Below, one piece after another: positions 10,881 to 21,260 of a DNA stretch of 64,000 nucleotides; the stretch's first letter is position 1, and every line of letters starts with the position of its first letter. Source of the DNA: Epiperipatus broadwayi (lineage: Eukaryota; Onychophora; Udeonychophora; Euonychophora; Peripatidae); contig JAQFVV010006238.1 of the NCBI GenBank assembly GCA_028023455.1, forward strand, positions 1,305,478-1,369,477, read 5' to 3'. The notes under the pieces were generated by a model. The model did not search any database and had not been told where the DNA came from. It saw only the letters and a list, made by a program, of their open reading frames with translations. The translations under genes were made by a program, and so were the position numbers.

Positions 10881-13800
10881 ACATGTAATAATCACAGTTT
10901 ATTCAACTTACTATAGATGATACTGAAGCAGGGAGCTATTCTTCTATATCAGTTTTTGTATGAGATGCTGAGGGGAGTGATATTTATTGTTATTAATAAA
11001 AAAAAGCAAATTATGAATTGAATATAGTAGGAATCTTATGTTCAGTTTATTAGCATGACTGCATATAAAATAAATCGAAGGAAGTTATTTATTGTGAAAT
11101 ACTAAGTCTTGTGTAGATTTGTTGACTGTAAATAAATTGAAAATTTTATATATTAATTTTTACATCAGTACACTTTAAAATCAAATCAAATGGTTTGTTC
11201 CTCAGGCAATCATATGATATTTGAGTACTGGAAGTGACAGGAATTGACTCTAAAGTCTGCTATTTTACCCTTTGTACTAAATCATTCAGAATATAATTCA
11301 GAATATATATATATATATATTCTGACCTTGTACTTATGTGTCTTCACTTCCAGATAGTATAAAATAAAAATAGATTCTAGCTCAGTTATTATTTAATAAC
11401 TAAAATATTCAGTACTAAAATTAAAATATTTCACTAGCTCATTTTTAAAATTCGATAAGGTTCAATTTATAAAAAATATATTAAATAAATATTTAATATT
11501 TTCATGAGACTTGAAGTGAAAATACAGGTGACAAGATAGATTACATTGAGCCAATATCCTACAGGATACTACCTCAATGGCATAAGAACACTATCCCCCC
11601 TCTTACTATTTCAAATAACAAACTCATAGTATTCTTACGACTTTAATTACTCTCACTCACTAAGACTAAACTAATAATTAAATTTTAATCTTCTATTTAA
11701 TAATAATCTAGCTCAATAAAATAATCTCAGGTTCATAAAATTTATTCTAAGTTAAATTTAAAATATGGTAGCAAAATATGAGAAGGGATTTTATGTCATA
11801 ATCTACTACACTTAAACTAATAATAATAAATAACAATAATAATATTCTTCATATAATGATATAATAAATACGTGGTAGCATTCTAATAATCTGACAAACA
11901 AAATATGTGTGGCAACTGATAGCATATAATTTAACATAATATTGTGATAACTGATTCATGACCAATAAACAATGTAAGATTATGATTATTTAATTATAAT
12001 GAATACCAATAAAATATTTTAAAATTCATTAAAATAATTCTTTATTTATCTTTTGTGCAAAATTATATATTTGTTTCAGTTATTATGCATATATTGTGTT
12101 TTCATGCAGCAATGTGGAGAAATAAATAACTCTGACACAAAAATTTTTAAATAACAAAATTTAACAAAGTTTATTACTAACAATAAATAACTAAACAATT
12201 TATTTATATTATTTACAGTGGATATCCTTAACCTTTTTTATTTTACAGTTTGATCTACCTGGTTATAAAAAAAATAATTTATATTTCAATTATATTTTAT
12301 TTAGATTTAGGACAAAATTAAAAAAAAAATGTTACTATTTGGTTTCTCCTTATGGTTAACTTATTATAAATAAATTTATCTACTTTATTAACAACAGCAT
12401 TTTATCTCTAATATTATTAAACTATCCTATTTTAAAAATTCATACTTAGAAACATTCCATAGAAAACAAAATTTTATAATGAGTATGGATTTCTCAAAAT
12501 ATTAAAAAAAAATTCATCTTGCAAAGTCAAAATGTTACACAAACTATTATCCAAAATTCAGTACTAGATTTTAGTATTTATCACACAATGTTTACTAATC
12601 ATAATATATTCTTCTTTAAGCCTTACTTTAGTATGATATAAGTGTAATCATTAATATATTTCTGTTAATCAATAAACAAAAAATATACTATGCATATTGT
12701 TTACATAATTTACTTTGTACTATTGTATTTTAAAAAATATGCAATACTTATTTTCTCTCAAAAAAAAATAATACTAAAGCATTTAAAATTATTATCACTT
12801 TAAAAATATCTTTGTTTAGATACTTTATTTTAAAAAAATTTATATTTCATTTCCGAAATAAATTCAAAATATATTTTATGATTCTTTTCTTTCCCTAGGA
12901 CACTTTGGATCTTCAATTTTAAGTTATCACATTCTGCTCCTTATAAGCAACTAAACTAATCTTATACAAAAATGATAGCACAACCTTAGTTCTAAATTAT
13001 TTATCATTTCTCTTAAACATGTCTTACTAAACGATGCAGTTACATGAAATAAAGATAGCGAAAACAGATGCATAGGATTAAGGAAGAAAGCTAGAGTATT
13101 ATTCTTAACATATCTCAAAATCATGGCACAGTGCGAAGAGGTAGGACATTTATCTGCCTAATATCCTCTAGTACAGGGGCGATGTTAAAGCTATTTCTTC
13201 AGCTTTATTAGAACATCAAATATTTAAAGTAATATAAACACTGTCCAAATAAAATGTGTATCAGTCATAGGGCTATGTTAACTATGCTGATAACCACATA
13301 AAGACTAAACATTATTCCCATTTCTTATAACATCCTATTTTTTAAAAATACATCATCTTGGTTTCCTGTTCACTAAGTACTTCCAAGCCACTATCTCAAT
13401 ATTATTTCTCAAGATTTTTCTACATCTTACATCGATAAATAACTGTCTGCATTTACAAAACAATAAATAAAATTCATTAATAGTTAAACAATCTTACGAT
13501 CCCATAAGAAAAGTCTGCTTACTTCATTGCTCTGTATGTTTAATCATATACAATTTACTTAGACAATATTTGAATATACCATATCATAAAAACTTTAAAA
13601 GAATCACATAATTATTTGTTATGTTGGATTATATTACTAATAAAAAAAAAATTAAAAAAAATTGTCGTATGCATATTTTCAAATCAATCCTATCTCATAA
13701 TGTTTTTTTTTAAAATGTTGTATAAAATGCGTTACATATAATTAAAAAAAAAAAAAGCTTTACACTTCATTCTTTCAATTTATGGATGATCTAAAGAAAA

Positions 13801-14796
13801 CAAAAATATACATTATAAAATTATTAATAGTTATTATTATTACCAATAACCTTTATCTAGTCCTCATGTTCAGTAGGCTTCTTTTGTCCACTTGAGCATT
13901 GCAGATATAGAAAATTCACACCCATACATTTTATATTAAAATATTTTTAGCTAACTTATTAGATTGTTATATTATAAGATTTTAATATTAACAAATTAAT
14001 GTTTTTATGTTTTTCCCAATCTTATATAAAATTTTAGATTTAAATTAGGTTAACAAAATAATAATAATAAAAAAATCAAAACTATAGTTACATATTTTCT
14101 TGACGATAGTTCTGATAAGTCCAAAATGCTTATTATTTTCTCTAGAGTTTTTAAAAATGTTCTCCAAGCACGTTAAAGTTTAAAACAAAATAATTATCAA
14201 TCCATTTAGTAAAATTTAGAAAATAATCCTTGGTTTTAATTTTTTTTTTTAGACGATAATATTAATTAATCCCGTGAAGCTTCTTAATTTTCTCTACCAA
14301 TATTCTCTGCATATCCGATGCATCAATCCATCTAATTTAATTTTAAAATTATTCGATAAACCCTTCAGTACTATTTTTTTTGTATTTCCATGGATCCATT
14401 TTTTTTTATTCATCTATGTGTTCACTTTTATCTATGCTTCCTTCTGGGTACATTTAAAACTTTCGTTTGGTATTTTATAAATCTCTTTTAAAATAAAAAC
14501 TTCAAATACTTTTGAACAAATCTTTTCCAAGTACATTTTAAATAATTCGAAGAACGAATATTTTAATATCAAAACGCTTCTATAACATATTCTCTTGGGT
14601 CATTTGAATCTCATATTATATAAAATAATTCATGCAATATATGATTATCTTATTACCATTTAAAATATAATTTGAATAAACTTATGCATAATAATGCGCC
14701 TCCAATTTTTTCATTAAATTCCGTATAATGTCCGAGCTGTGTTTTTTATGTACCAAAACAGTTCTTCGGTTAAATATTAATAAAGCTGTATCAATA

Positions 14797-14804
14797 AATA
14801 TTTC
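14797..14804 (+). repeat. Left target-site duplication of Merlin (AATATTTC)
   Basis: These eight bases directly precede the terminal GGTAAAAG. The matching right copy at 16824-16831 reads AGTATTTC, identical in 7 of 8 positions. Merlin elements make 8-9 bp duplications. Confidence 0.75.
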
Positions 14805-15437
14805 GGTAAAAGTTCACTATAACGGTCTATGGTTGTTTGCCCTCTATCGTTTAAAATTTAAACTAAATTGCTTGAGAATCTGACATGTATTTATTATATT
14901 ACAAATAAATTAAAATTTAATCAAATGTAAAAGATAATAATAAAAAAAAAACCTTTTGAATGTTGGATTAATTACACGACATTAATTAAAATAATTACTT
15001 TTAATTTCTTTGAAAGTTAAGATTTTAAACTGTCTACAACTTAAGAATTTAAAATAAAAAAGTATATGCTACTGTCTTACAATTACATGAAAATTTATTC
15101 AAATGTAAAAGATAATAAAAAAAACATTTACCTTTTTAAATATAATTACGTCCTATACAGACTAGGAAGTTGGAGAAAAAAGCGGTATTGCTGTATCTAC
15201 TCCGGAGGGCAAATTCGTGCAGGTATGATGAAAACAAAGCTCTGCTAGTGCCACATTGGAATTTCAGCTTACGCTTTGCTCTCATCCACATGTTTTCAAT
15301 ATTCTGGGTGTGTATGTCTCGCTCTTCGGGATCCACGAAGTTTTCCTGATGGACGACAACCGAATGCAAATACACACCATTGTTGAGACTGCTGATGTTA
15401 TTGTATGCAGCCCAGCCATCTGAAATAATGTGCGTAC
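14805..15437 (+). repeat. Left inverted arm of Merlin
   Basis: Complementary to 16190-16823, with small indels near 14890 and single-base differences near 15200, 15224 and 15406. A 29-bp stretch at 15029-15057 recurs directly after the arm at 15438-15466. It marks where the original left terminal repeat ended before the extra segment was inserted. Confidence 0.9.
15058..15437 (-). pseudogene. Inverted duplicate of the transposase 3' half
   Basis: On the minus strand this segment encodes the C-terminal catalytic half of the Merlin transposase, from THIISDGW to the natural end (coding about 15437 down to 15136). It carries the second Asp and the Glu of the DDE triad but not the first Asp, so it cannot be catalytic alone. 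The frame runs on upstream into 15489 without a transposase-like start. One visible substitution relative to the other copy turns SDGWPAY into SDGWAAY. It arose as part of the arm expansion, not as an independent gene. Confidence 0.85.
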
Positions 15438-15535
15438 ACTGTCTACAACTTAAGAATTTAAAATAACTACATTTATAGCACATGTTCAACGGCGCGAATT
15501 ACACGCATACATGTACAGTTTTATAGTTACAAAAG

Positions 15536-16491
15536 ATGTCTGCTACATGCTTAGTACCTGATAGTGAAATTTTAAGCATTGCTGCTATTCTGGTAGAAGA
15601 ATGGAATATGCGCCAGTTATGGGACGTCATATACACTACGTAATTGCCCATCAAATGGCTTGCACGAAGACTCCTTCTGAAGAACTACGCCTTATGCCAA
15701 CAGTGCGGTGTGCGCTGGTGAAGTATTCTACAGGCTTAGATGGGTGTAGATGGCAATGCAGAATATGCCACCATCGCATCTCAATCAGAAAGGGGTCTTT
15801 CTTTTTCCAAAGTCATCTGCCTCTGGGAACAATTACAAGCATCATGTATTTTGGGGCGCGTAATATGCCCCAACAACACATTGTGCATGAGACCGGCGTG
15901 AGCAAAAAAATAATCATTGACTGGGCGAATTTTTGCCGGGAGGAATGTGCCAAATATTTTGACACAAATCCGACAGTTCTCGGTGGATTTGATGACAATG
16001 GGGAGCCATTAATCGTCGAAATAGACGAAACCTACTATTTCCACTGAAAATATCACAGGTGGGCTATACGGATAGGTCATTGGGTGTTTGGCGGCATAGA
16101 GAGAGCATCAAGAAAGTGCTTCTTGATAGAAGTGGCAGACAGGATGGCTGATACACTGGTGGGCCTGATACAGCGGTTCATTTTACCAGGTACGCACATT
16201 ATTTCAGATGGCTGGCCTGCGTACAATAACATCAGCAGTCTCAACAATGGTGTGTATTTGCATTCGGTTGTCGTCCATCAGGAAAACTTCGTGGATCCCG
16301 AAGAGCGAGACATACACACCCAGAATATTGAAAACATGTGGATGAGAGCAAAGCGTAAGCTGAAATTCCAATGTGGCACTAGCAGAGCTTTGTTTTCATC
16401 GTACCTGCACGAATTTGCCCTCCAGAGTAGATACAGCAATACCGCTTTTTTCTCCAACTTCCTAGTCTGTATAGGACGTAATTATATTTAA
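15536..16491 (+). pseudogene. Merlin transposase (IS1016/IS1595-like DDE), three inactivating breaks
   Basis: The transposase would bind the element ends and cut and join DNA. The likely start is ATG 15536, giving about 318 codons, close to the family's usual size. An in-frame TAA lies at 15641-15643. The zinc-finger pair begins in that frame with C-x2-C (LCQQCG, Cys codons at 15695 and 15704). A one-base shift near 15715-15720 moves reading to the next frame, which holds the second pair C-R-I-C (15757, 15766) and RKGSFF. A TGA at 16045-16047 follows the first catalytic Asp (EIDETYYF, codon 16024); family members normally have Arg there, so CGA to TGA is likely. The second Asp is in SDGW (16207) and the Glu in NIENMW (16330). 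The catalytic residues survive; the reading frame does not. Confidence 0.9.
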
Positions 16492-16823
16492 AAAGGTAAA
16501 TGTTTTTTTTATTATCTTTTACATTTGAATAAATTTTCATGTAATTGTAAGACAGTAGCATATACTTTTTTATTTTAAATTCTTAAGTTGTAGACAGTTT
16601 AAAATCTTAACTTTCAAAGAAATTAAAAGTAATTATTTTAATTAATGTCGTGTAATTAATCCAACATTCAAAAGGTTTTTTTTTTATTATTATCTTTTAC
16701 ATTTGATTAAATTTTAATTTATTTGTAATATAATAACATACATGTCAGATTCTCAAGCAATTTAGTTTAAATTTTAAACGATAGAGGGCAAACAACCATA
16801 GACCGTTATAGTGAACTTTTACC
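16190..16823 (+). repeat. Right inverted arm of Merlin
   Basis: Contains the 3' half of the transposase gene (to the stop near 16491), its short 3' flank and the original ~254-bp terminal repeat (16570-16823). It is the template from which the extra 380 bp of the left arm was copied. Confidence 0.9.
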
Positions 16824-16831
16824 AGTATTTC
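16824..16831 (+). repeat. Right target-site duplication of Merlin (AGTATTTC)
   Basis: Immediately outside the right end ...CTTTTACC; pairs with AATATTTC at 14797-14804. Confidence 0.75.
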
Positions 16832-18048
16832 AAATATTTTTTCAGCATTACAATTTATATCCATTTTATTTTGTAGTATATCCATTTTTATTGTGTAGCT
16901 TAGGTTAAACTTTTAGATAAAATACGACTGGTAAGTACTTTAAAAATTAGAAAATCATATTAAACAAAATTATTAAAAATATTTTTTAGTTTATACTTTC
17001 TCTTTGACAAAAATATTTTTTTAAAATTATTAATTAGTTTTTTGCAGATAAAGTTATAAGAAAGTACTAAAAAAATTGACTAAAATAAAAGATTTTAAAA
17101 ATACTATCTTTTGATAGTTATAATTTACCTCTCTCCGGTTTCAATACATTTTTAATCTCCCGCTATAAGTTAGTTACAACCATATTTATCGTCTGTAAAA
17201 AAAATACCTATTTTTTATTGGTCAATTCTTACCCCGCTTGAAAACAAATTTACAGATTTTTAATTTATAGTAGAATTATATTTGAAAAACAAAATGATGA
17301 CGTAATGAACCCAAATATTATTTAACGTATTAATTTTAAATAAATTATTATTTTACTAAAACTATTTAAACATTACATATGATAGTTAACTTAATATTTA
17401 TTATTATTTGCTTTTATGATAGGCAATAATTCTATCCAATTCTATAAGATAACTTTGAAAATATTTTAAACTTTGTTATTATTCAAACAAGCAGTGTGTG
17501 TAATAGTATACATTAAAAATCACGTGATTATAACTTTGACAGACGTTTTTAATCTATTTCTCTGCCTAGACTAATAAAATTAATACACTTATTATATTAT
17601 ATAAAATAATTATAAAAAATTTGGAAGAATAATTTAGAAAATATAGAACTAGATATAATTTTCACTATCATAAAGTTTATTTTAAAATATACTATATTAA
17701 TTTTGACTATTTAAATATGATTACAAATTTAAATATAGCATTTATTAAATCATATGTTTTACACTATTAAAATCGGATTTTTAAATATACTTTTAATTAT
17801 TTATAGCTGTGTTATTTAATATGGCCAGCTTTTACAACCATATGAAACAATATTTTAAGCTCTATATAACTATTTTTAAATGATTTTATATACTACATAT
17901 TCTCTTTAGCTTCAATTGTACTTTAAAGATATAATTGACTTAATATAATTAATGTATTAAAAGAACATATTCTAAATTTAAATTTTTTTAGTAATTGACT
18001 GTTATAAACTATTACTGGCCTATAGAAAAGGGCACAATATATATATAT

Positions 18049-18820
18049 GACTATAGATGGCGTTATATCAAAAACACCTTCAAGCGTTTGTTTACATAAA
18101 CGTCAGAGAGAGTATTTCACTATCTCTAACTTAATTTCCACCTTCATATCATGATTTCAAGCTATTTGCTATCTTCAGTGAAGGACAGGATTAAGAAACT
18201 AGATCTAAAACACAAACTCTGAGCGTTTAAGAAACAGTTTCTATTCAGCTTGCAAGCGTGAATCTTTTAGACACATAATGTCTTCAAACTCAGCATCGCA
18301 TGCCAGATAGCTACATGGGTCTGATATCAGTTCAGCATCACCACATAGTAGAAGTCTCTGCAATATATATCATTGCAAGAAAGACCTCAAAAGTACATTT
18401 ATGAAAAACAAAAAACACAAGTTAAAAACTTGCATACGCTTGTATTTATGACTATAGATGGCGTTATACCAAAAACACCTTCAAGCGTTTGTTTACATAA
18501 ACATCAGAGCGAGTATTTCACTATCTCTAACTTAATTTCCACCTTCATATCATGATTTCAAGCTATTTGCTATCGTCAGTGAAGGACAGGATTAAGAAAC
18601 TAGATCTAAAACACAAACTCTGAGCGTTTAAGAAACAGTTTCTATTCAGCTTGCAAGCGTGAATCTTTTAGACACGTAATGTCTTGAAACTCAGCATCGC
18701 ATGCCAGATAGCTACATGGGTTTCAGAGTTTGTGTTTTAGATCTAGTTTCTTAATCCTGTCATCTATAGTCATAAATACAAGCGTATGCAAGTTTTTGAC
18801 TTGTGTTTTTTGTTTTTCAT
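18049..18820. repeat. Duplicated and partly inverted 401-bp unit
   Basis: 18049-18319 and 18450-18720 are near-identical direct copies (271 bp, offset 401) that start GACTATAGATGGCGTTATA. The 130 bp between them is unique. Next come two inverted fragments: 18723-18760 is the complement of 18586-18623, and 18761-18820 the complement of 18401-18460. Compared with the direct copy, the inverted part lacks the roughly 125 bp between GACTATAGATG and ACAGGATT. It begins exactly where repeat A ends. The unit is not coding; a 60-codon frame inside it is incidental. Its origin is unknown. Confidence 0.85.
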
Positions 18821-18826
18821 ATATCA

Positions 18827-18910
18827 CCATCATTATTTTCAATCATTCCACTGCAGAATGATCTTTCAACCCATCTTCTCTGATCTCTAGCCTTATTATT
18901 TAACTAAAAT
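18827..18910 (-). repeat. Probable RTE LINE 3'-end fragment
   Basis: ATCACCATCATTATTTTCAA followed by a CACTGCAGAATGATCTT block matches the 3' ends of the minus-strand RTE relics at 28480 and 59520, which share ATCATC.TTTTCAA, then CTGCA(G)A and GATC. The tandem trinucleotide tail (ATG)n is typical of RTE elements. Confidence 0.45.
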
Positions 18911-19785
18911 ATAAGACACTAAATAATAGTTCGATTCTGAATTGTCAACTATGGCAATACAATTAAAGCTCACAGGACCAATCTCAAGGATATTCTCTTT
19001 ATTAAACTATATATATAATAAAATATCAGTTAAATGAGTTTCTATTTGATAAGACTATATTTGTGTCTATACATTTTAATTGTGTAAAAGAAGCATTGTG
19101 AATTTATATCAAATAAATAAATACTTTTTTTAAAAATACACTTTTTATAATGCAAATTAACAAACCTTTTTACAGTTTCAACTGACAAGCAGTCTTCTCC
19201 AGAGATATAATATATAAATGAACACATAATATATATTATCTAAACTACATATAGCTAAATATAACCCAGTTTTTCATCTTGATTAAGAGTATGTAACAAT
19301 TATAAAACTGATTTATGTAAAATAAATACTTGGGACACATTTAGGTTTGTTTTTTACATTATAGTATTTTGAGGTATAGTGTACCATGTAGCTCACATAA
19401 CCTTACAAATTTACGTGACCCAAAAGAAAAAAAGGTTGAGTATAGTTGATTTATACTATATATTTTGTATTTATTATTTTGTAACTATAATAAGCACCAT
19501 CTTCAAATTGTGGCTTCCTATGATATGAAGCAAGATCTCTATTTTTTTCCCCAAATAATTTATTATAATTAAATTATTACATTAGCAGTTATGATATTCT
19601 AACATATAGTTTTAAATTTAATTGTCCAGGCTGATCATGTTATCTTTTAATCATCAGTCTCTTTATCTCTTCGCTATTGACACAGTTGCTGTGTAGATCT
19701 TTGGGATATATTTTATTTGATATGGTTTCATTTTCCTTCATTTGGAATTGCTGGACTTTAGCCTTTTATTCTCCTCTTTCCCCTT
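18911..19785. other. AT-rich stretch, nothing recognised
   Basis: The part nearest 19785 is probably the 3' untranslated region of the minus-strand LINE relic that ends there. Confidence 0.35.
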
Positions 19786-20500
19786 TTAGGAATGTCCTAC
19801 CATTGGTTGGGGACATGGTGAGTTTAAATCCAACATGTCCCATGTCATAGAGAAAATGAGCTGAGGGGTTATCAGTTCATCTCTTGTTTTTGTCTGTTTT
19901 AATTTTTTCCGCATGAAAGCAATAGGATCAAATTTATCAGGATTAAACACTAACTTACATCTAATAAGCCATATCAAGTGATCTAGAATTAGTGTCAGTC
20001 TAATTTCTGTGTATGATCCCTTTCTGATACTGACTTTCAGATTAGATAATTTAGCTTTATCTACCTTGATCCAACTCATTAATGTTTTTTTGAGCTGCAT
20101 TAGCTGAACACATCCAAACCTGAAATGGTTTATGGTTTCATCTTTTCTTTTACAAATTGTGCAGATTGATTCAATTTGTGAGTACTCTCTTTTATTAACC
20201 AAAAACTTATTGGTAAGTAATGCATTGACATTGATTTTTATTAGATAATCCAGATATTTGGATTCCAAGCTCCATCTTTTGAATTTCTTTATTAATTTAT
20301 CATTCGAGAGACCTAGACTTGAGAGGTGACCTTTTAATTCAATGAACTTCATACCAAAGGCCTGCCAGTATGTTATCTTGTTTTGGAATGGGTCTTTATC
20401 AATTGTTAGCCTTTTCATGAAATAATTTAATTGAAGATCCAGCCAATTTCTTCTCCGTGTTGGTGGAGAGGCCAGTCCATTAGAATAATGAGTTTAGAGA
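19786..20500 (-). pseudogene. LINE C-terminal fragment with RT zinc-binding domain (best copy)
   Basis: An uninterrupted frame of more than 210 codons runs on the minus strand and can be read upstream of its first ATG to about 20500 (..LASPPTRRRNWLDLQ). It contains DYWQAF-like 'TYWQAFGMKFIELK', 'LESKYLDYLIKINV', then C-x2-C-x(n)-H-x4-C (CTICKRKDETINHFRFGC, around residues 86-104 of the 210). The end is basic: KKLKQTKTRDELITPQ, then MTWDMLDL. This is the tail of an L1/Tx1-like ORF2, where the Cys/His cluster follows the RT. No RT core is present, so the copy is 5'-truncated. The unbroken frame suggests it is younger than its paralogue at 440-885. Confidence 0.65.
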
Positions 20501-21050
20501 TTGATTCATTCTCTTGATTAATTTTTAATTTATGGAAAAAATTATAAGACAGGATTATATCAATTTTCAAGATTTTTTAAATTTTATTTGTTGCTTTTTT
20601 TTAAGAGTAGACAATATTTTGTAATAATAATGTCATCCTGTTTAGAGTTAAGTTTGCATGAAGTCTTATGGTATCTTATCTATGACCAAGATTCTGCATT
20701 GATAAAATTAGCAAGTAGTGAGTTGCTTTTTTGCATCTACCATGAAATTGGCCTGATAGAGAATTTATTTATGTATATCAAATTACAATATCGTATAAAA
20801 ATATCAATTACATCTTTAAAGAAAACAATACTTTTATATATACTGGACCTCCCTATCTCATATGATTACTTCAGCCATAGAATGGTGAATCTATAACTAA
20901 AGATTTCTGGATCAATTGTTAGCTGACCTAAAGTAAAAGGAAAATCTTAGTTTGATCAGGAGTAGTACCGATATTCTCAATCTATTTAACATTGTGGAAT
21001 TTTTTAAACAACTAATTATTTGATTATTTACTAACTAAGTAGATAGATAA
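20501..21050. other. Unrecognised stretch with one open frame
   Basis: A 102-codon frame (20588-20896, plus) is rich in Leu, Ile, Ser and Tyr and shows no family motif. I cannot tell whether it is coding; composition alone could explain it. Confidence 0.25.
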
Positions 21051-21260
21051 GTGAATTCTTAAACTGAAAAACCCAAGATATTATAAAAGACTTAGAAAAA
21101 GACCACATGTAAGCTGGATTGTTGGAATAAGAAAGTTTGCTGAGTGATGTGAAGAATAAAACTGTCGATCAGAGCAACTTGACTAAACTTTGAGAAACAT
21201 TTATCCCATCCTATAGTTGATCAATAATGGTTGGAATTGAGATTGATGAAGTACACGTAA
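21051..21260 (+). pseudogene. RTE LINE 3'-terminal relic
   Basis: RKRPHVSWIVGIRKFAE resembles the 'RGRP..W.D.I.K.AG' block that ends RTE ORF2. It is followed by ..INNGWN and a GATCAATAATGGTTGGAATTG-like 3' end, shared with 43600-43790. All frames are broken. Confidence 0.55.

Larger units (their letters stand above)
14805..16823 (+). mobile_element. Merlin DNA transposon with expanded ~633-bp inverted arms
   Basis: A 2019-bp element starts GGTAAAAGTTCACTATAACG and ends in its complement. An 8-bp duplication flanks it (one mismatch). It encodes one IS1016/IS1595-type transposase, now broken. The arms (14805-15437 and 16190-16823) differ at only a handful of positions. The outer 253 bp (14805-15057 / 16570-16823) look like the original inverted repeats. 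The inner 380 bp of the left arm (15058-15437) is an inverted copy of 16190-16569, which holds the 3' half of the transposase gene. The element lies inside the AT-rich repeat A, so it arrived later. Its coding part is clearly richer in GC than its surroundings. Confidence 0.9.
11323..18045. repeat. Long AT-rich repeat, copy A (interrupted by Merlin)
   Basis: This region is colinear with 46079-50386. Shared landmarks include CTCAATGGCATAAGAA (11573 and 46345 regions), a CATGAGACT..GAAGTGAA block before it, the GTGTGTGT-plus-'CAGACG' segment (17490 and 49835 regions), ATGGCCAG followed by CAACCATA (17821 and 50163 regions), and a final AAAAGGGCACAATATA (about 18027-18042 and 50374-50389). Both copies begin and end in (TA)n. 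Removing the Merlin insertion leaves about 4.7 kb. No protein domain is visible in either copy. It could be a large non-autonomous transposon; a segmental duplication is the main alternative. Confidence 0.65.

Noticed and set aside
15066-15248. 60-codon frame, and its mirror at 16379-16561
   Set aside because: Antisense reading of the transposase 3' end within the inverted arms; not a gene.
15813-15998. Minus-strand 61-codon frame
   Set aside because: Shadow of the Merlin transposase coding strand.
14805-16823. Bacterial contamination, because the transposase is IS1016/IS1595-like
   Set aside because: Merlin is the known eukaryotic branch of this family. The element has an 8-bp duplication and sits inside AT-rich repeat A, with animal retroelements all around.
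18373-18555. 60-codon open frame
   Set aside because: Lies across the junction of the 401-bp duplicated unit and has no protein-like features.
20588-20896. 102-codon plus-strand frame as a gene
   Set aside because: No motif, no homologous copy in the window, and composition is compatible with chance.
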